This document shows positions 11,060-21,822 of a DNA stretch of 64,000 nt, piece by piece. This DNA is from Alviniconcha marisindica. Its lineage: Eukaryota > Mollusca > Gastropoda > Provannidae. The notes under the pieces were generated by a model. The model had not been told where the DNA came from. It saw only the letters and a list, made by a program, of their open reading frames with translations, and made no database searches. How positions within the stretch are numbered: position 1 is the stretch's first letter; each line of letters opens with the position of its first letter. Where the stretch lies: contig JABMCL010002458.1 of NCBI GenBank assembly GCA_018857735.1, forward strand, positions 1-64,000. Direction: 5' to 3'. A program made the position numbers and the translations under genes.

Positions 11060-11312
11060 GATTTGTTTATGTGTGTGTGTGTGGGGGGGGGGGGGGGGGG
11101 GGAAGAGACATTGGACGTGCTAAGTAATACGCATGTTGGTCAGCTTGTATGTGCGTGTCTCTCTCTGTTTGCAAATGCCTGTATGTGCGTGTCTCTCTCT
11201 GTCTGTGTGAATGCCTATCTGTTTGCAAATGCCTGTGTGTGCGTGTCTCTCTCTGTCTGTGTGCCTGCCTATCTGTCTGTTTGCAAATGCTTGTGTGTGT
11301 GTGTGTGTGTGT

Positions 11313-11382
<70 letters not shown>

Positions 11383-11410
11383 CTGTGTGCCTGCCAATCC
11401 GTCTGCAAAT
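11060..11410. repeat. TG, poly-G and (TC)n microsatellites with ~33-bp repeats
   Basis: A G-run at 11082-11102 is followed by units of 'gtctctctctgtctgtgtg' with 'tgtttgcaaatgcctgtgtg', and then an uninterrupted TC tract (about 11317-11377). Confidence 0.9.
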
Positions 11411-11439
11411 GAATGTCAGACGGGGTCGATGCACGTGTC

Positions 11440-12418
11440 ACCGACAGCGCTGTAACAGCAATGAAAGGACCGCTGACAGCGCTGTAACAACAATGAAAGG
11501 ACCGCTGACAGTGCTGTAACAACAATGAAAGGACCGCTGACAGCGCTGTAACAACAATGAAAGGACCGATGACAGCGCTGTAACAGCAATGAAAGGACCG
11601 CTGACAACGCTGTAACAGCAATGAAAGGACCGCCGACAGTGCTGTAACAACAATGAAAGGACCGCTGACAGTGCTGTAACAGCAATGAAAGGACCGCTGA
11701 CAGCGCTGTAACAATAAAAAGGACCGATAACAGCGCTGTAACAGCAATAGAAAGGACCGCTGACAGCGCTGTAACAGCAATAAAAAGGACCGCTGACAGC
11801 GCTGTAACAGCAATAAAAAGGACCGCTGACAGTGCTGTAACAGCAATAAAAAGGACCGCTGACAGTGCTGTAACAGCAATAAAAAGGACCGCTGACAGCG
11901 CTGTAACAGCAATAAAAAGGACCGCTGACAGTGCTGTAACAGCAATAAAAAGGACCGCTGACAGCGCTGTAACAGCAATAAAAAGGACCGCTGACAGCGC
12001 TGTAACAGCAATAAAAAGGACCGCTGACAGCGCTGTAACAGCAATAAAAAGGACCGCTGACAGCGCTGTAACAGCAATAAAAAGGACCGCTGACAGCGCA
12101 GTAACAGCAATAAAAAGGACCGCTGACAGCGCTGTAACAGCAATAAAAAGGACCGCTGACAGCGCAGTAACAGCAATAAAAAGGACCGCTGACAGCGCAG
12201 TAACAGCAATAAAAAGGACCGCTGACAGCGCAGTAACAGCAATAAAAAGGACCGCTGACAGTGCTGTAACAGCAATAAAAAGGACCGCTGACAGTGCTGT
12301 AACAGCAATAAAAAGGACCGCTGACAGCGCTGTAACAGCAATAAAAAGGACCGCTGACAGTGCTGTAACAGCAATAAAAAGGACCGCTGACAGTGCTGTA
12401 ACAGCAATGAAAGGACCC
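11440..12418. repeat. Minisatellite, 33 bp, ~29 copies
   Basis: Unit core 'gctgtaacagcaataaaaag' then 'gaccgctgacagc'. Because 33 is divisible by 3 and the unit has no stop on the - strand, two - frames stay open for about 350-466 codons. They are not genes. Confidence 0.95.
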
Positions 12419-12419
12419 G

Positions 12420-13290
12420 GCCTTTCTCACAGCACGGTCTGTCGAAGACGGCTGGCCTTTTTTCCACAGGTAGAAAAAGGTCAAAAGAAAAGCGTAGTTA
12501 CATTGAAGGAGTTTACTTTAAAAATAAAAAATAATTCTTAATTTAGAATCCAAGTTTCGTCCGTAACAGTTAGCGGGACTGACTGTGTGAAAGACCGTGA
12601 CGTGTCACTGGCCTAACGCCTGGGTAGCGGCCTCCTTGGTGCTGTTCCTCTGGTGAGCACGGCACTAAGGGGTGGTGCGTGCATCACACGAGCTGGGACA
12701 CTGGGCGGTGTTTTGTGCAGCCACAATCCCACTAATCGTCACTGACGAAAGCCGATCTGTAAATTCAAAATCGTAATATATGTGCATTTAAAGAATGTGT
12801 AAGCATTTAGGGCCTGCCGAGTTGGGCGCTCTCAGTATCCATTATTATTATAATACAGGCGTATTTTTAAGCCAACTCCTTGAATTTAAGATTCGGTTTC
12901 CACCTGCTCTACTTGCTGGACACAACGCTGAGAATTTCTCGTTCCGCCATAACTTCTGTTTATTCATCATCAAAACAAGTCACAGCAACGTGAACACAAC
13001 ACAAAATAATGGAATATTAAAGAAACGGTACGCATTTCATGAAACACAAAAAGATCATAATGTACAGCTGGTACAGAACACAGAATATGAACAGCCTGTC
13101 ACAGAAATAATAACGTAGGCCCGCAGCTGGTGCAACGGAACATGGAAATACGTGTCCACATTATCTGCCATCAAACATTAACATGCACAGCTATCAGTCC
13201 GCAGTGGGACAGAAGCGGAGTAATGCAATGTACAACGCAAAGCCGTGGAACACAATCGTGGACCGCACACGCCTGGTACACGGGTAATCA
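12420..13290. other. Unique sequence, no gene recognised
   Basis: No exon, RNA gene or array is visible. The + frame 12795-13118 (107 codons) has no recognisable domain. Confidence 0.5.
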
Positions 13291-13294
13291 ATAA

Positions 13295-13560
13295 CTTACC
13301 TCATGGGACACGGGAATATGTGCAACTTGCCCCATGGAACACAGGAACATGTGCAACTTATGTCATGGGACACAGGAATATGCGCAAGTTGTGCCATGGG
13401 ACACTGGAATATATGCTACTCATGTCATGGGACACAGGAATATGTGCTACTCACGTCATGGGACACTGGAATATGTGCTAATCATGCCAAGGAAGACAGA
13501 AATAATTAGGTGCAAATTATGCCATGGGACACAGGAATGTGTGCAGCTTATGCCATTTAT
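13295..13560. repeat. Minisatellite, ~31 bp
   Basis: About eight copies containing 'catgggacacaggaatatgt'. Confidence 0.88.
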
Positions 13561-13690
13561 CTCTGTGTCACGTGACAGGGAACAGCTGTCGCTGTACAGT
13601 ATCACTGATATCAACACGGCCTTTACACTTTCCTATGCCATGGCAAGAGTACAATTCGGTGCCAGTTTGTGGGAGAGAATAAATAATGTT

Positions 13691-13692
<2 letters not shown>

Positions 13693-13750
<58 letters not shown>

Positions 13751-13752
13751 TC
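13693..13752. repeat. (TC)n microsatellite
   Basis: CT dinucleotide tract with two small interruptions. Confidence 0.95.
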
Positions 13753-13782
13753 TTCATGCCTATATGTATATATATAAATAAT

Positions 13783-13992
<210 letters not shown>

Positions 13993-14289
13993 TCGACAGA
14001 CACGTAAGGCTCACACCCAATGTCCCATTTCTGTTCATTCCCATGGTAGGAATCGTGTATCGAGCCTAGCGCGAAGAGATACAACTATTAGTTCTGATTT
14101 CAGGCTGGCTGTCTGGGCTGCACCAGCTCATCAGGCAAAGCAGTCTTAGGTGCCTTTCTTGGCACTCAAAACCGCCAAGGTGAAAAAGACAAGGTCTAGT
14201 CAGAAAAACCGTTTAGGTAAAAAAGACCGTCTAGTAAAAGAAATTATTTAAAAAAACACCAAAAAAACACACAATAAAAACAACAACTA

Positions 14290-14748
14290 CAAAACCCGCC
14301 AATGCGAAAAAAGACCAAGGACTAGTCAAAAGAACCGTCAGTGTGAAAAAGACCAAGGGTCTTGTGAAAAGAACCGTCAAGGGGAAAAAGACCAAGGTCT
14401 TGTGAAAAGAACCGTCAAGGGGAAAAAGACCAGGGTCTTGTGAAAAGAACCGTCAAAAAAAAGGGGCTTGTGAAAAGAACCGTCAAGGGGAAAAAGACCA
14501 AGGTCTTGTGAAAAGAACCGTCAAGGGGAAAAAGACCAAGGTCTTGTGAAAAGAACCGTCAAGGGGAAAAAGACCAAGGTCTAGTGAAAAGAACCGTCAA
14601 GGGGAAAAAGACCAGGGTCTAGTCAGAAGAACCGTCAAGGGGAAAAAGACCAGGGTCTAGTCAGAAGAACCGTCAAGGGGAAAAAGACCAGGGTCTAGTC
14701 AGAAGAACCGTCAAGGGGAAAAAGACCAGGGTCTAGTCAGAAGAACCG
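14290..14748. repeat. Minisatellite, ~37-38 bp
   Basis: Unit core 'agaaccgtcaaggggaaaaa' followed by 'gaccaaggtctagt'. At least eleven copies. Confidence 0.92.
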
Positions 14749-14779
14749 AGGAAGGGGCACAAGCCCAGCACTGCTCACT

Positions 14780-15065
14780 GTAAGGTTTGCCTCTTTGTAC
14801 ACTAACGTACCCCCCCTACCCCCTCGCCCCCCACCTGCTGTGTGCTCAGCTACACTGCCTGTACCCGTCCAGTCTCTACACACCAAGGTACCCCCCACCC
14901 CACCCCCCCACCCCACCCCACCCAGCACCTGTGTGCTCAGCTACACTGCCTGTACCCGTCCAGTCTCTACACACCAAGGTACCCCCCACCCCACCCCACC
15001 CAGCCACTCGTTGTGTGCTCAGCTACACTGCCTGTACCCGTCCAGTCTCTACACACCGAAATACA
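14780..15065. repeat. Three ~75-bp repeats with CCCCA tracts
   Basis: Each copy holds 'cagctacactgcctgtaccc' and 'gtccagtctctacacacc', followed by a C-rich (CCCCA) stretch of variable length. Confidence 0.88.
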
Positions 15066-15274
15066 TCCTCAGACACACAGGCTTTCTTTGGTTTGGTTTT
15101 CAATTGCTCTTCTTCTTTTTTCTTCTCTTTTTTTTTTTTGGGGGGGGGGGGGGGGGGGGCAAACTCCAGGACTTTCAAGAGCCTCGTTTGAAGGACCTAG
15201 AGCTGTTTTGATGAGCAAAACAATAGTTTTGAGAGGAAGGTAACACTGTGTACACAGGCCTGGGGACCGAGGCA

Positions 15275-15537
15275 GGACAGGGACAGCAGTGACAGGGACA
15301 GCAGTGACGGGGACAGCAGTGACAGGGACTGCAGGGACAGCAGGGACAGGGACAGCAGTGACAGTGACTGCAGTGACGGGGATAGCAGTGACAGGGACAG
15401 CAGTGACAGGGACAGCAGTGACAGGGACAGCAGTGACGGGGACAGCAGTGACGGGGACAGCAGTGACAGGGACAGCAGTGACGGGGACAGCAGTGACAGG
15501 GACAGCAGTGACGGGGACAGCAGTGACAGGGACAACA
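15275..15537. repeat. Minisatellite, 15 bp
   Basis: About 17 copies of 'gacagcagtgacagg' or 'gacagcagtgacggg'. Confidence 0.95.
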
Positions 15538-15619
15538 GCGAGAAGTCAGAAACCTTTCCATCTTCAGTGGTCAGACGGGCGCCAGAAAGAACCCGATGGG
15601 CGAGAGGCACAGAGCTGTC

Positions 15620-16965
15620 GTCACTCTCCACCAGTACTGGTGTCACGATCAGTACTGGTGTCACTCTCCACCAGTACTGGTGTCACGATCAGTACTGTCG
15701 TCACTCTCCACCAGTACTGGTGTCACGATCAGTACTGGTGTCACGACCAGTACTGCCATCACTCTCCACCAGCACTGGTGTCACGACCAGTACTGGTGTC
15801 ACGACCAGTACTGTCGTCACTCTCCACCAGTACTGGTGTCACGATCAGTACTGGTGTCACGACCAGTACTGCCATCACTCTCCACCAGTACTGGTGTCAC
15901 GACCAGTACTGCCATCACTCTCCACCAGTACTGGTGTCACGATCAGTACTGGTGTCACGACCAGTACTGCCATCACTCTCCACCAGTACTGGTGTCACGA
16001 TCAGTACTGCCGTCACTCTCCACCAGTACTGGTGTCACGCTCAGTACTGCCATCACTCTCCACCAGTACTGGTGTCACGATCAGTACTGGTGTCACGACC
16101 AGTACTGCCATCACTCTCCACCAGTACTGGTGTCACGATCAGTACTGGTGTCACGACCAGTACTGCCATCACTCTCTACCAACACTGGTGTCACGACCAG
16201 TACTGCCATCACTCTCCACCAGTACTGGTGTCACGACCAGTACTGCCATCACTCTCCACCAGTACTGGTGTCACGATCAGCACTGCCATCTCTCTCCACC
16301 AGTACTGGTGTCACGATCAGTACTGCCACCACTCTCCACCAATACTGGTGTCACGACCAGTACTGCCATCACTCTCCACCAGTACTGGTGTCACGATCAG
16401 TACTGCCATCTCTCTCCACCAGTACTGGTGTCACGATCAGTACTGGTGTCACGACCAGTACTGCCATCACTCTCCACCAGTACTGGTGTCACGATCAGTA
16501 CTGGTGTCACGACCAGTACTTCCATCACTCTCCACCAATACTGGTGTCACGACCAGTACTGCCATCACTCTCCACCAGTACTGGTGTCACGACCAGTACT
16601 GCCATCACTCTCCACCAGTCACAACCAGTACTGCCATCTCTCTCCACCAATACTGGTGTCACGATCAGTACTGGTGTCACGACCAGTACTGCCATCACTC
16701 TCCACCAGTACTGGTGTCACGATCAGTACTGGTGTCACGACCAGTACTTCCATCACTCTCCACCAATACTGGTGTCACGACCAGTACTGCCATCACTCTC
16801 CACCAGTACTGGTGTCACGACCAGTACTGCCATCACTCTCCACCAGTCACAACCAGTACTGCCATCACTCTCCACCAATACTGGTGTCACGATCAGTACT
16901 GGTGTCACGACCAGTACTGCCATCACTCTCCACCAATACTGGTGTCACGATCAGTACTGTCAAGA
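15620..16965. repeat. Higher-order minisatellite (18-bp subunits in 36-57-bp units)
   Basis: 'agtactggtgtcacga' alternates with 'agtactgccatcactctcca' in combinations. All subunits are multiples of 3, so three + frames stay open for about 500-600 codons. None is a plausible gene. Confidence 0.95.
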
Positions 16966-17860
16966 CACTACAGAGGATCACTACAGTACTGTCGAGACAT
17001 TATATTATCACAATGGTTACGGTCAAAACACTTTGCCTTCTTCACTTGGTGCATTAACAAAGTACAGAAACACAGTTCACGCCTCCTACAGTTCACGCGT
17101 TAAGATCCTAGTGTTGGATACCTGCTCTGTCACAAAATCAAGCTTACCTCCACAAGTTTACAATTTCAAACAAAGTCGGTGAAACAGGAAGCGGAAGTGG
17201 GAGGCGGGAAAAAGAAAGAAAGGTAAGAAAGAAAGATGGCAGGCTAAACACGCTGAAAGAGGCAGAAAATGGGGTTAACGTCAGCAGACAATTCAAAATC
17301 GCTGCATTAGTTGTTTTGCTGCTGTTGTTTTTCAAACTGTTGTGCAGTACAGCCTCTGTAGCCGTAGGAACTGTACTCCGGGAGTCGGGTTCTGGTCCAC
17401 AGCTGATGTTGCCCCACCGCAAACACAACCAGGGTAGACAACTTCAGCCAGAAAGCGACTGCACGTGGTCACGAGTTCTGCCCCATCAAACAGCTCAACC
17501 TGAGGCCTTTCTTGGTTTCTTGCGGGGTTTGGGTTTTTGTTGCGTGTGTGTGTGTGTGTGTGTTCATGGGTGTTTTTTCCCCCTTTTCTTTTCTTCCGCC
17601 CCCAACCCCCACCCCCCAAAACTGTCTTCTACCTATATCCGAACACTAAATAAAAGTACTCAGATTTGCTATGTATCGGCAATGGACAAAAAAGCGAAAA
17701 GTACACTGTACATCTTTAATAGGAGGATGAATGCTTGCATTTCCAGCTTTAAATCTTACGTACAGGGCAATCTAGATGAAAACGCAGCTTTAAGCTATCA
17801 GACTCAATCTCCTGTGCTTTAACTGTCATAAGCGCTGGTAGTCTATTTTACGCTGCCTTC
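16965..17860. other. Unique sequence, no gene recognised
   Basis: No recognisable exon. A short TG tract lies at 17545-17565 and a C-rich stretch at 17597-17620. Confidence 0.5.
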
Positions 17861-18255
17861 CTACACATCTGGAGATGCAATAGGACTGCCGTGGATCTAC
17901 ACATCTGGAGATGCAATAGGACTGCCGAGGATCTACACATCTGGAGATGCAATAGGACTGCCGTGGATCTACACAACTGCTGATGAAATAGGACTGCCGT
18001 GGATCTACACATCTCAAAATGCAATAGGACTGCCGTGGATCTACAAATCTCAAAATGCAATAGGACTGCCGAGGATCTACACATCTCAAAATGCAATAGT
18101 ACTGCCGAGGATCTACACATCTCAAAATGCAATAGTACTGCCGAGGATCTACACATCTCAAAATGCAATAGGACTGCCGAGGATCTACACATCTCAAAAT
18201 GCAATAGGACTGCCGAGGATCTACACATTTGCTGATGAAAACTGCAATAGGACTG
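17860..18255. repeat. Minisatellite, 36 bp, 11 copies
   Basis: Unit core 'aatgcaataggactgccgag' and 'gatctacacatctc'. Open frames on both strands result from the multiple-of-three unit. Confidence 0.94.
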
Positions 18256-18960
18256 CCCGGTCAAGTTTAGTTGCATTATGGGTATTTTCAGAAGCGTATA
18301 CGTTTAAAAACTGCAGCCCATGCTGATTAATTTGGTATTTAAAAGCAGACTGTTGTAAAGTAATTATTGAAGTTGTGACTATTTGAAGTTTCTAAGTGTT
18401 ATGGCAACCATTACAGAAAAACAGCCCTGAAAGATTTTCTGTCATTCTGCGTATTTTCCTTGGCAACAGGGGTTTAGACTTAGCTAAACTTGCAGACTAT
18501 GTTCAACATGCTGGGGTTCTGTCGGGGTAGAATACATTTTATTCAGCCAAACGTCAGTCATTCCACAGAGTGACATAATGTTAGCACTCTTTACTCCAGG
18601 GTTGGAGCATTTCATTCTGAACTAAAGTTTTAACAAGGAACTAGTATAGCTACTTGATAAGCTAAGGCCTGAAGAATGTAATTCTGTGAGGTGAAAAAAG
18701 TAAAATCGCACCCCCCCCCCCCCCCCCCCAGCGGTACTTCCGTTCCTATGGCTGATGGACAGCTGCAACGCAACACTGGTTTTGTGGGAGACGGTCACCT
18801 ATGTGCTTGTGTGTGAGAGAGTAGGGGGCAGCCAAGATATCATTAAATCATTCAGCCAATCACAGATCAAAAACTCATTCAAGCAGACAACGACAAATCA
18901 TTCAGCCAATCACAGTTACAGTCAGATTAGTTAGCTACTTCGATACTGCTGTTTTTACAC
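18255..18960. other. Unique sequence with a poly-C run
   Basis: No gene seen. C-run at 18711-18729. 'atcattcagccaatcacag' occurs twice (about 18846 and 18897). Confidence 0.55.
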
Positions 18961-19215
18961 CCAGTGAACTGACAAGGTCATACTGGGGTGTAAACAAATC
19001 AGCTGACAAGGTCATACTGGGGTGTAAACAAATCAGCTGACAAGGTCACACTGGGGTGTACAAAAAGCAGCTGACAAGGTCACACTGGGGTGTACAAAAA
19101 GCAGCTGACAAGGTCATACTGGGGTGTACAAAAAGCAGCTGACAAGGTCATACTGGTGTGTACAAAAAGCAGCTGACAAGGTCATACTGGGGTGTAAACA
19201 AATCAGCTGACAAGG
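18960..19215. repeat. Minisatellite, 34 bp, 7 copies
   Basis: Unit core 'agctgacaaggtcatactgg' followed by 'ggtgtacaaaaagc'. Confidence 0.93.
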
Positions 19216-19437
19216 TCTGTTCACTCATAATGCATGACAATCACTTTAGTTTGGAGGACTGGAAACAGAGCTGAAGAAACCAGGAAAGAAGGACCCACCA
19301 AGCGGAGTGGCTGTACAACTTGTAGGCAGCAAGCCAAGCACACTGCATAGAGAGGCGTTTTCTGACCTACTTCAGGCCCAGGAGAGGGAACCTCGTTAGG
19401 TCACCACCCCCTGCACTACAGGGGACCCTCTACAGCA

Positions 19438-19438
<1 letters not shown>

Positions 19439-19500
<62 letters not shown>

Positions 19501-19532
19501 TCACACACACACACACTCACACACACACACAT
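19439..19532. repeat. (CA)n microsatellite
   Basis: About 90 bp of CA directly downstream (on the - strand) of the second-frame stop codon of the BCL3-like gene. Confidence 0.95.
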
Positions 19533-19535
19533 ACA

Positions 19536-20336
19536 TCATTCTGTTTCCATAGCCTCAATTTGAGCATTGTCTTGCAGTGCGGAATTCCCTGCAGATCCCT
19601 CAGCATCAGACGACTGATGTTCCATCACTGGCAGTCCGGGAAATGAATCATCAACGTTGTCATTCTGGTCCGACTTGTCTTTTGCATACGGCCTTCTGCA
19701 ACCCTGAGACACAATGACAGCCGTAGACCTGGCATCGACAGTAGGGGCTGTCTTCCTTTCAACAGGGGCTGTCTTCCTTTCAACAGGGGCTGTCTTTCCC
19801 TGAACAAGGCTTGCCCCTCCTGGGACACTCAAGGTCAAGGGCGGATTGGTTTGTAAATGTTGGGTGGTGAGGACACGTTTGTCCTGAGGAACATAGAGCG
19901 ATTGCTTCGCGGGTGTCAGTGTGGGTGACCGCTTATCCCGCTCACCACCCGTAACGCCGCCGGTCATTTCACGGACTGCAGTTCCCACACGGGAATCCCA
20001 ATCACAAGCACCAGGCTTACTTTCACTGCCGGCAACCGCCCGCCCTTCGCTCACGTCAGGCTTCTTCTCCTCGCTGGCTTCCGTCACGACGCCACTCTCC
20101 GCCAGTCGCCCCGGGCCCACGGAATGCTTGTCCGTGCCACCCACATCCAGGACTGCTTGCCGGCTGCGTCTTGCTCCCTTTGGCTCGCTGTTGTTTCCTT
20201 GACGTCGGCTTCGACTGACCTTGCCGAGACTGAGACTGACCTTGCCGAGACTGAGACTGACCTTGCCGAGACTGAGACTGACCTTGCCGAGACTGAGAGC
20301 TTCCTGCTTTGCGCTGCTTCTCGCTGGTGGCGACAT
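19536..20336 (-). CDS. Alternative-frame C-terminal ORF of the BCL3-like terminal exon
   Basis: A 266-codon frame, shifted by one base from the main terminal-exon frame, begins inside the 21-bp repeats and ends E-A-M-E-T-E then TGA. Up to the repeats the main frame looks natural (K-A-D-R-S-K-D-V-A-T-S-E). Beyond them, this second frame looks more natural (V-V-T-E-A-S-E-E-K-K-P-D-V-S) than the G/R/W-rich end of the main frame. A one-base error or real indel within the 21-bp repeats at 20213-20300 would join the two and give a protein of about 1,500 residues. The alternative is that this region is 3' UTR. It contains a triplicated V-E-R-K-T-A-P peptide from a 20-21-bp repeat near 19743-19800. 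Confidence 0.45.
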   Translation of the reverse strand: MSPPARSSAKQEALSLGKVSLSLGKVSLSLGKVSLSLGKVSRSRRQGNNSEPKGARRSRQAVLDVGGTDKHSVGPGRLAESGVVTEASEEKKPDVSEGRAVAGSESKPGACDWDSRVGTAVREMTGGVTGGERDKRSPTLTPAKQSLYVPQDKRVLTTQHLQTNPPLTLSVPGGASLVQGKTAPVERKTAPVERKTAPTVDARSTAVIVSQGCRRPYAKDKSDQNDNVDDSFPGLPVMEHQSSDAEGSAGNSALQDNAQIEAMETE

Positions 20337-21822
20337 CCTTGCTGCGGTCGGCTTTCCCCAGGGCGGGGCCAGCTGGCGGGGAAGCCGAGCCCCAAACGGG
20401 CCACTGGGCCCCCGAGTCCCCGTCAGCTTTGCTCTCCGTCTTCCTCGGCTTCAGAGACAGGTCCCTGGGCTCGTCCCAGTCGCCATCCGCATCGAAGCCT
20501 CGCCGCCGGTCCTGCACCCTCTCCCGGGTCACGTGATTGGACAGCGGCGGCAATCCGTCCGTCTCCATGGCAACGCCAACGCCCACCCCTCCCGCCATCA
20601 GGCAGCTGCGCATTTGCTGCTCGAAGGTGAGCGGCACTGACTTCAGACTGTGTTTGGCTGGGTTCTGATTGGCTGGGTTCTGATTGGCTGGGTTCTGATT
20701 GGCCAGCTTCACGGAGTTGCTGGACGACTGCTGCAGCGCCAGCAAGGCGTCGGCCGTGACGTGGCGCAGTTCCACGGACCCCACTGGACGCCCGTCTGCA
20801 GAGCCGGCGTGGAAGGAGGCCGACCGGACGACCAGCAGGGGGCGGGTGTGCTGGCTGTGAGCGGCGGACGGGGTTGCCGTCGACAGCAGCGCCGCCTGCC
20901 CCATGCCGCTGATGGCAGGGGAGGTCACCACGCTGGAGGTGGGGGTGGGAAGGGGAGTCACTCGGGCCGTGCCCAGCACGGGGGGGTGGCGCGGGCCCCC
21001 CGTAGGGCTGGAACCGGCACCGGCGCTGGTGCCGGCAGCCGCCGTCAAGCCGAGGGGGAGCACTCCTGCCAGTCCCGGCTCGCTGATCCCCTCCGGGTGG
21101 GCGCAGCCTCCGTTGTGCTTCTCCGTCACGGCCTTCATCATCAGGCTGCGCATCAGCACGGCTCGGGCCACCCTCTCCGGGCTGCCCGCCTTCCGGGCCT
21201 CCGCCGGGTTCGAGTCGTTCGTCGGGGACTCGCCCGCACCGGCCGCCAGCCGTTCCTCAGCACCGGGCGAGTCTCTCTTCGCGCTCGTCGACACTCGGGC
21301 TAAATTCATGGGCACGAGCGTGCTGCCCTCAGAATCCCTCGCGACAGCGGTCGCAGACAGCCCGGCACTCTGGCCCGACGCGCCGCCGGCAGACAGTTTC
21401 TCCTCCTCCCTGGACCGGCCGGGACTGGTGTCCGTGGCAACGGGGCCGGAGTGGGACTGCGAACTCCTCCTGACCGACCCTGCGGACCTGCCGGAAACGG
21501 CGGGCAGACCGGACGTCATCTTGATGATTCGCCCCGGCAGCTGGTGCACGGCCTTGCTGACGGCCGCTGACGGGGCGGCGTGAGTCACCGGTGACGACCT
21601 CGCCCCTTTCCTCGGCGACTGCGGGGTCGGGTTCTTTGCCGGCAGCGAGCTGCTCTGTAAGATGGGCGGCGCCGAGGAGGAGGGAGCCGAGGGCTGACCT
21701 TGACCCGGGCCTCTGGCAGCTGCCATCTTCTGAATCTGGGCGGCCATCTGGGCCGACAGGGCGCGGCCCAGCTCCTGTATCGAGGGACGCGGAGACCCGG
21801 CGCTGTCGTCCGAGATCATGAT
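20056..21822 (-). CDS. BCL3-like: Nuclear IkB/BCL3-like protein, terminal coding exon 7
   Basis: The exon starts after acceptor 'cttgctgcag' with ATC-ATG-ATC-TCG (phase 0, as required by exon 6) and reads 588 codons to a stop at 20056-20058. It encodes a low-complexity Ser/Pro/Ala/Gly tail, model residues about 736-1323, without a folded domain I recognise. At residues 1187-1193 (20449-20469) it contains P-R-D-L-S-L-K, a full PxDLSxK match to the CtBP corepressor-binding consensus. CtBP binding is reported for mammalian BCL-3, so a repressor role is a reasonable inference. Short in-frame repeats occur (N-Q-N-P-A near 20655-20705; S-Q-S-R-Q-G-Q near 20213-20300). The acceptor is embedded in an array of copies of itself, and the open frame runs back to 21990. 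The stop may reflect a frameshift (see 19536-20336). Confidence 0.72.
   Translation of the reverse strand: MMISDDSAGSPRPSIQELGRALSAQMAAQIQKMAAARGPGQGQPSAPSSSAPPILQSSSLPAKNPTPQSPRKGARSSPVTHAAPSAAVSKAVHQLPGRIIKMTSGLPAVSGRSAGSVRRSSQSHSGPVATDTSPGRSREEEKLSAGGASGQSAGLSATAVARDSEGSTLVPMNLARVSTSAKRDSPGAEERLAAGAGESPTNDSNPAEARKAGSPERVARAVLMRSLMMKAVTEKHNGGCAHPEGISEPGLAGVLPLGLTAAAGTSAGAGSSPTGGPRHPPVLGTARVTPLPTPTSSVVTSPAISGMGQAALLSTATPSAAHSQHTRPLLVVRSASFHAGSADGRPVGSVELRHVTADALLALQQSSSNSVKLANQNPANQNPANQNPAKHSLKSVPLTFEQQMRSCLMAGGVGVGVAMETDGLPPLSNHVTRERVQDRRRGFDADGDWDEPRDLSLKPRKTESKADGDSGAQWPVWGSASPPAGPALGKADRSKDVATSEKQRKAGSSQSRQGQSQSRQGQSQSRQGQSQSRQGQSKPTSRKQQRAKGSKTQPASSPGCGWHGQAFRGPGATGGEWRRDGSQRGEEA
20213..20300 (-). 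repeat. 21-bp coding repeat, 4 copies
   Basis: 'ctgagactgaccttgccgag' plus one base, repeated four times. On the - strand it encodes S-Q-S-R-Q-G-Q. The likely frame change of exon 7 falls here. Confidence 0.92.

Noticed and set aside
11067..12484. 466- and 348-codon - ORFs (L-L-L-Q-R-C-Q-R and C-Y-S-A-V-S-G repeats)
   Set aside because: 33-bp tandem repeat read in two frames; no flanking gene structure.
15289..17182. Three overlapping + ORFs of about 500-600 codons
   Set aside because: Artefact of 18/36-39-bp repeats without stops in any + frame.
17316..17822. 168-codon + ORF
   Set aside because: Low-complexity Val/Cys stretch from a TG repeat, no recognisable domain, no splice context.
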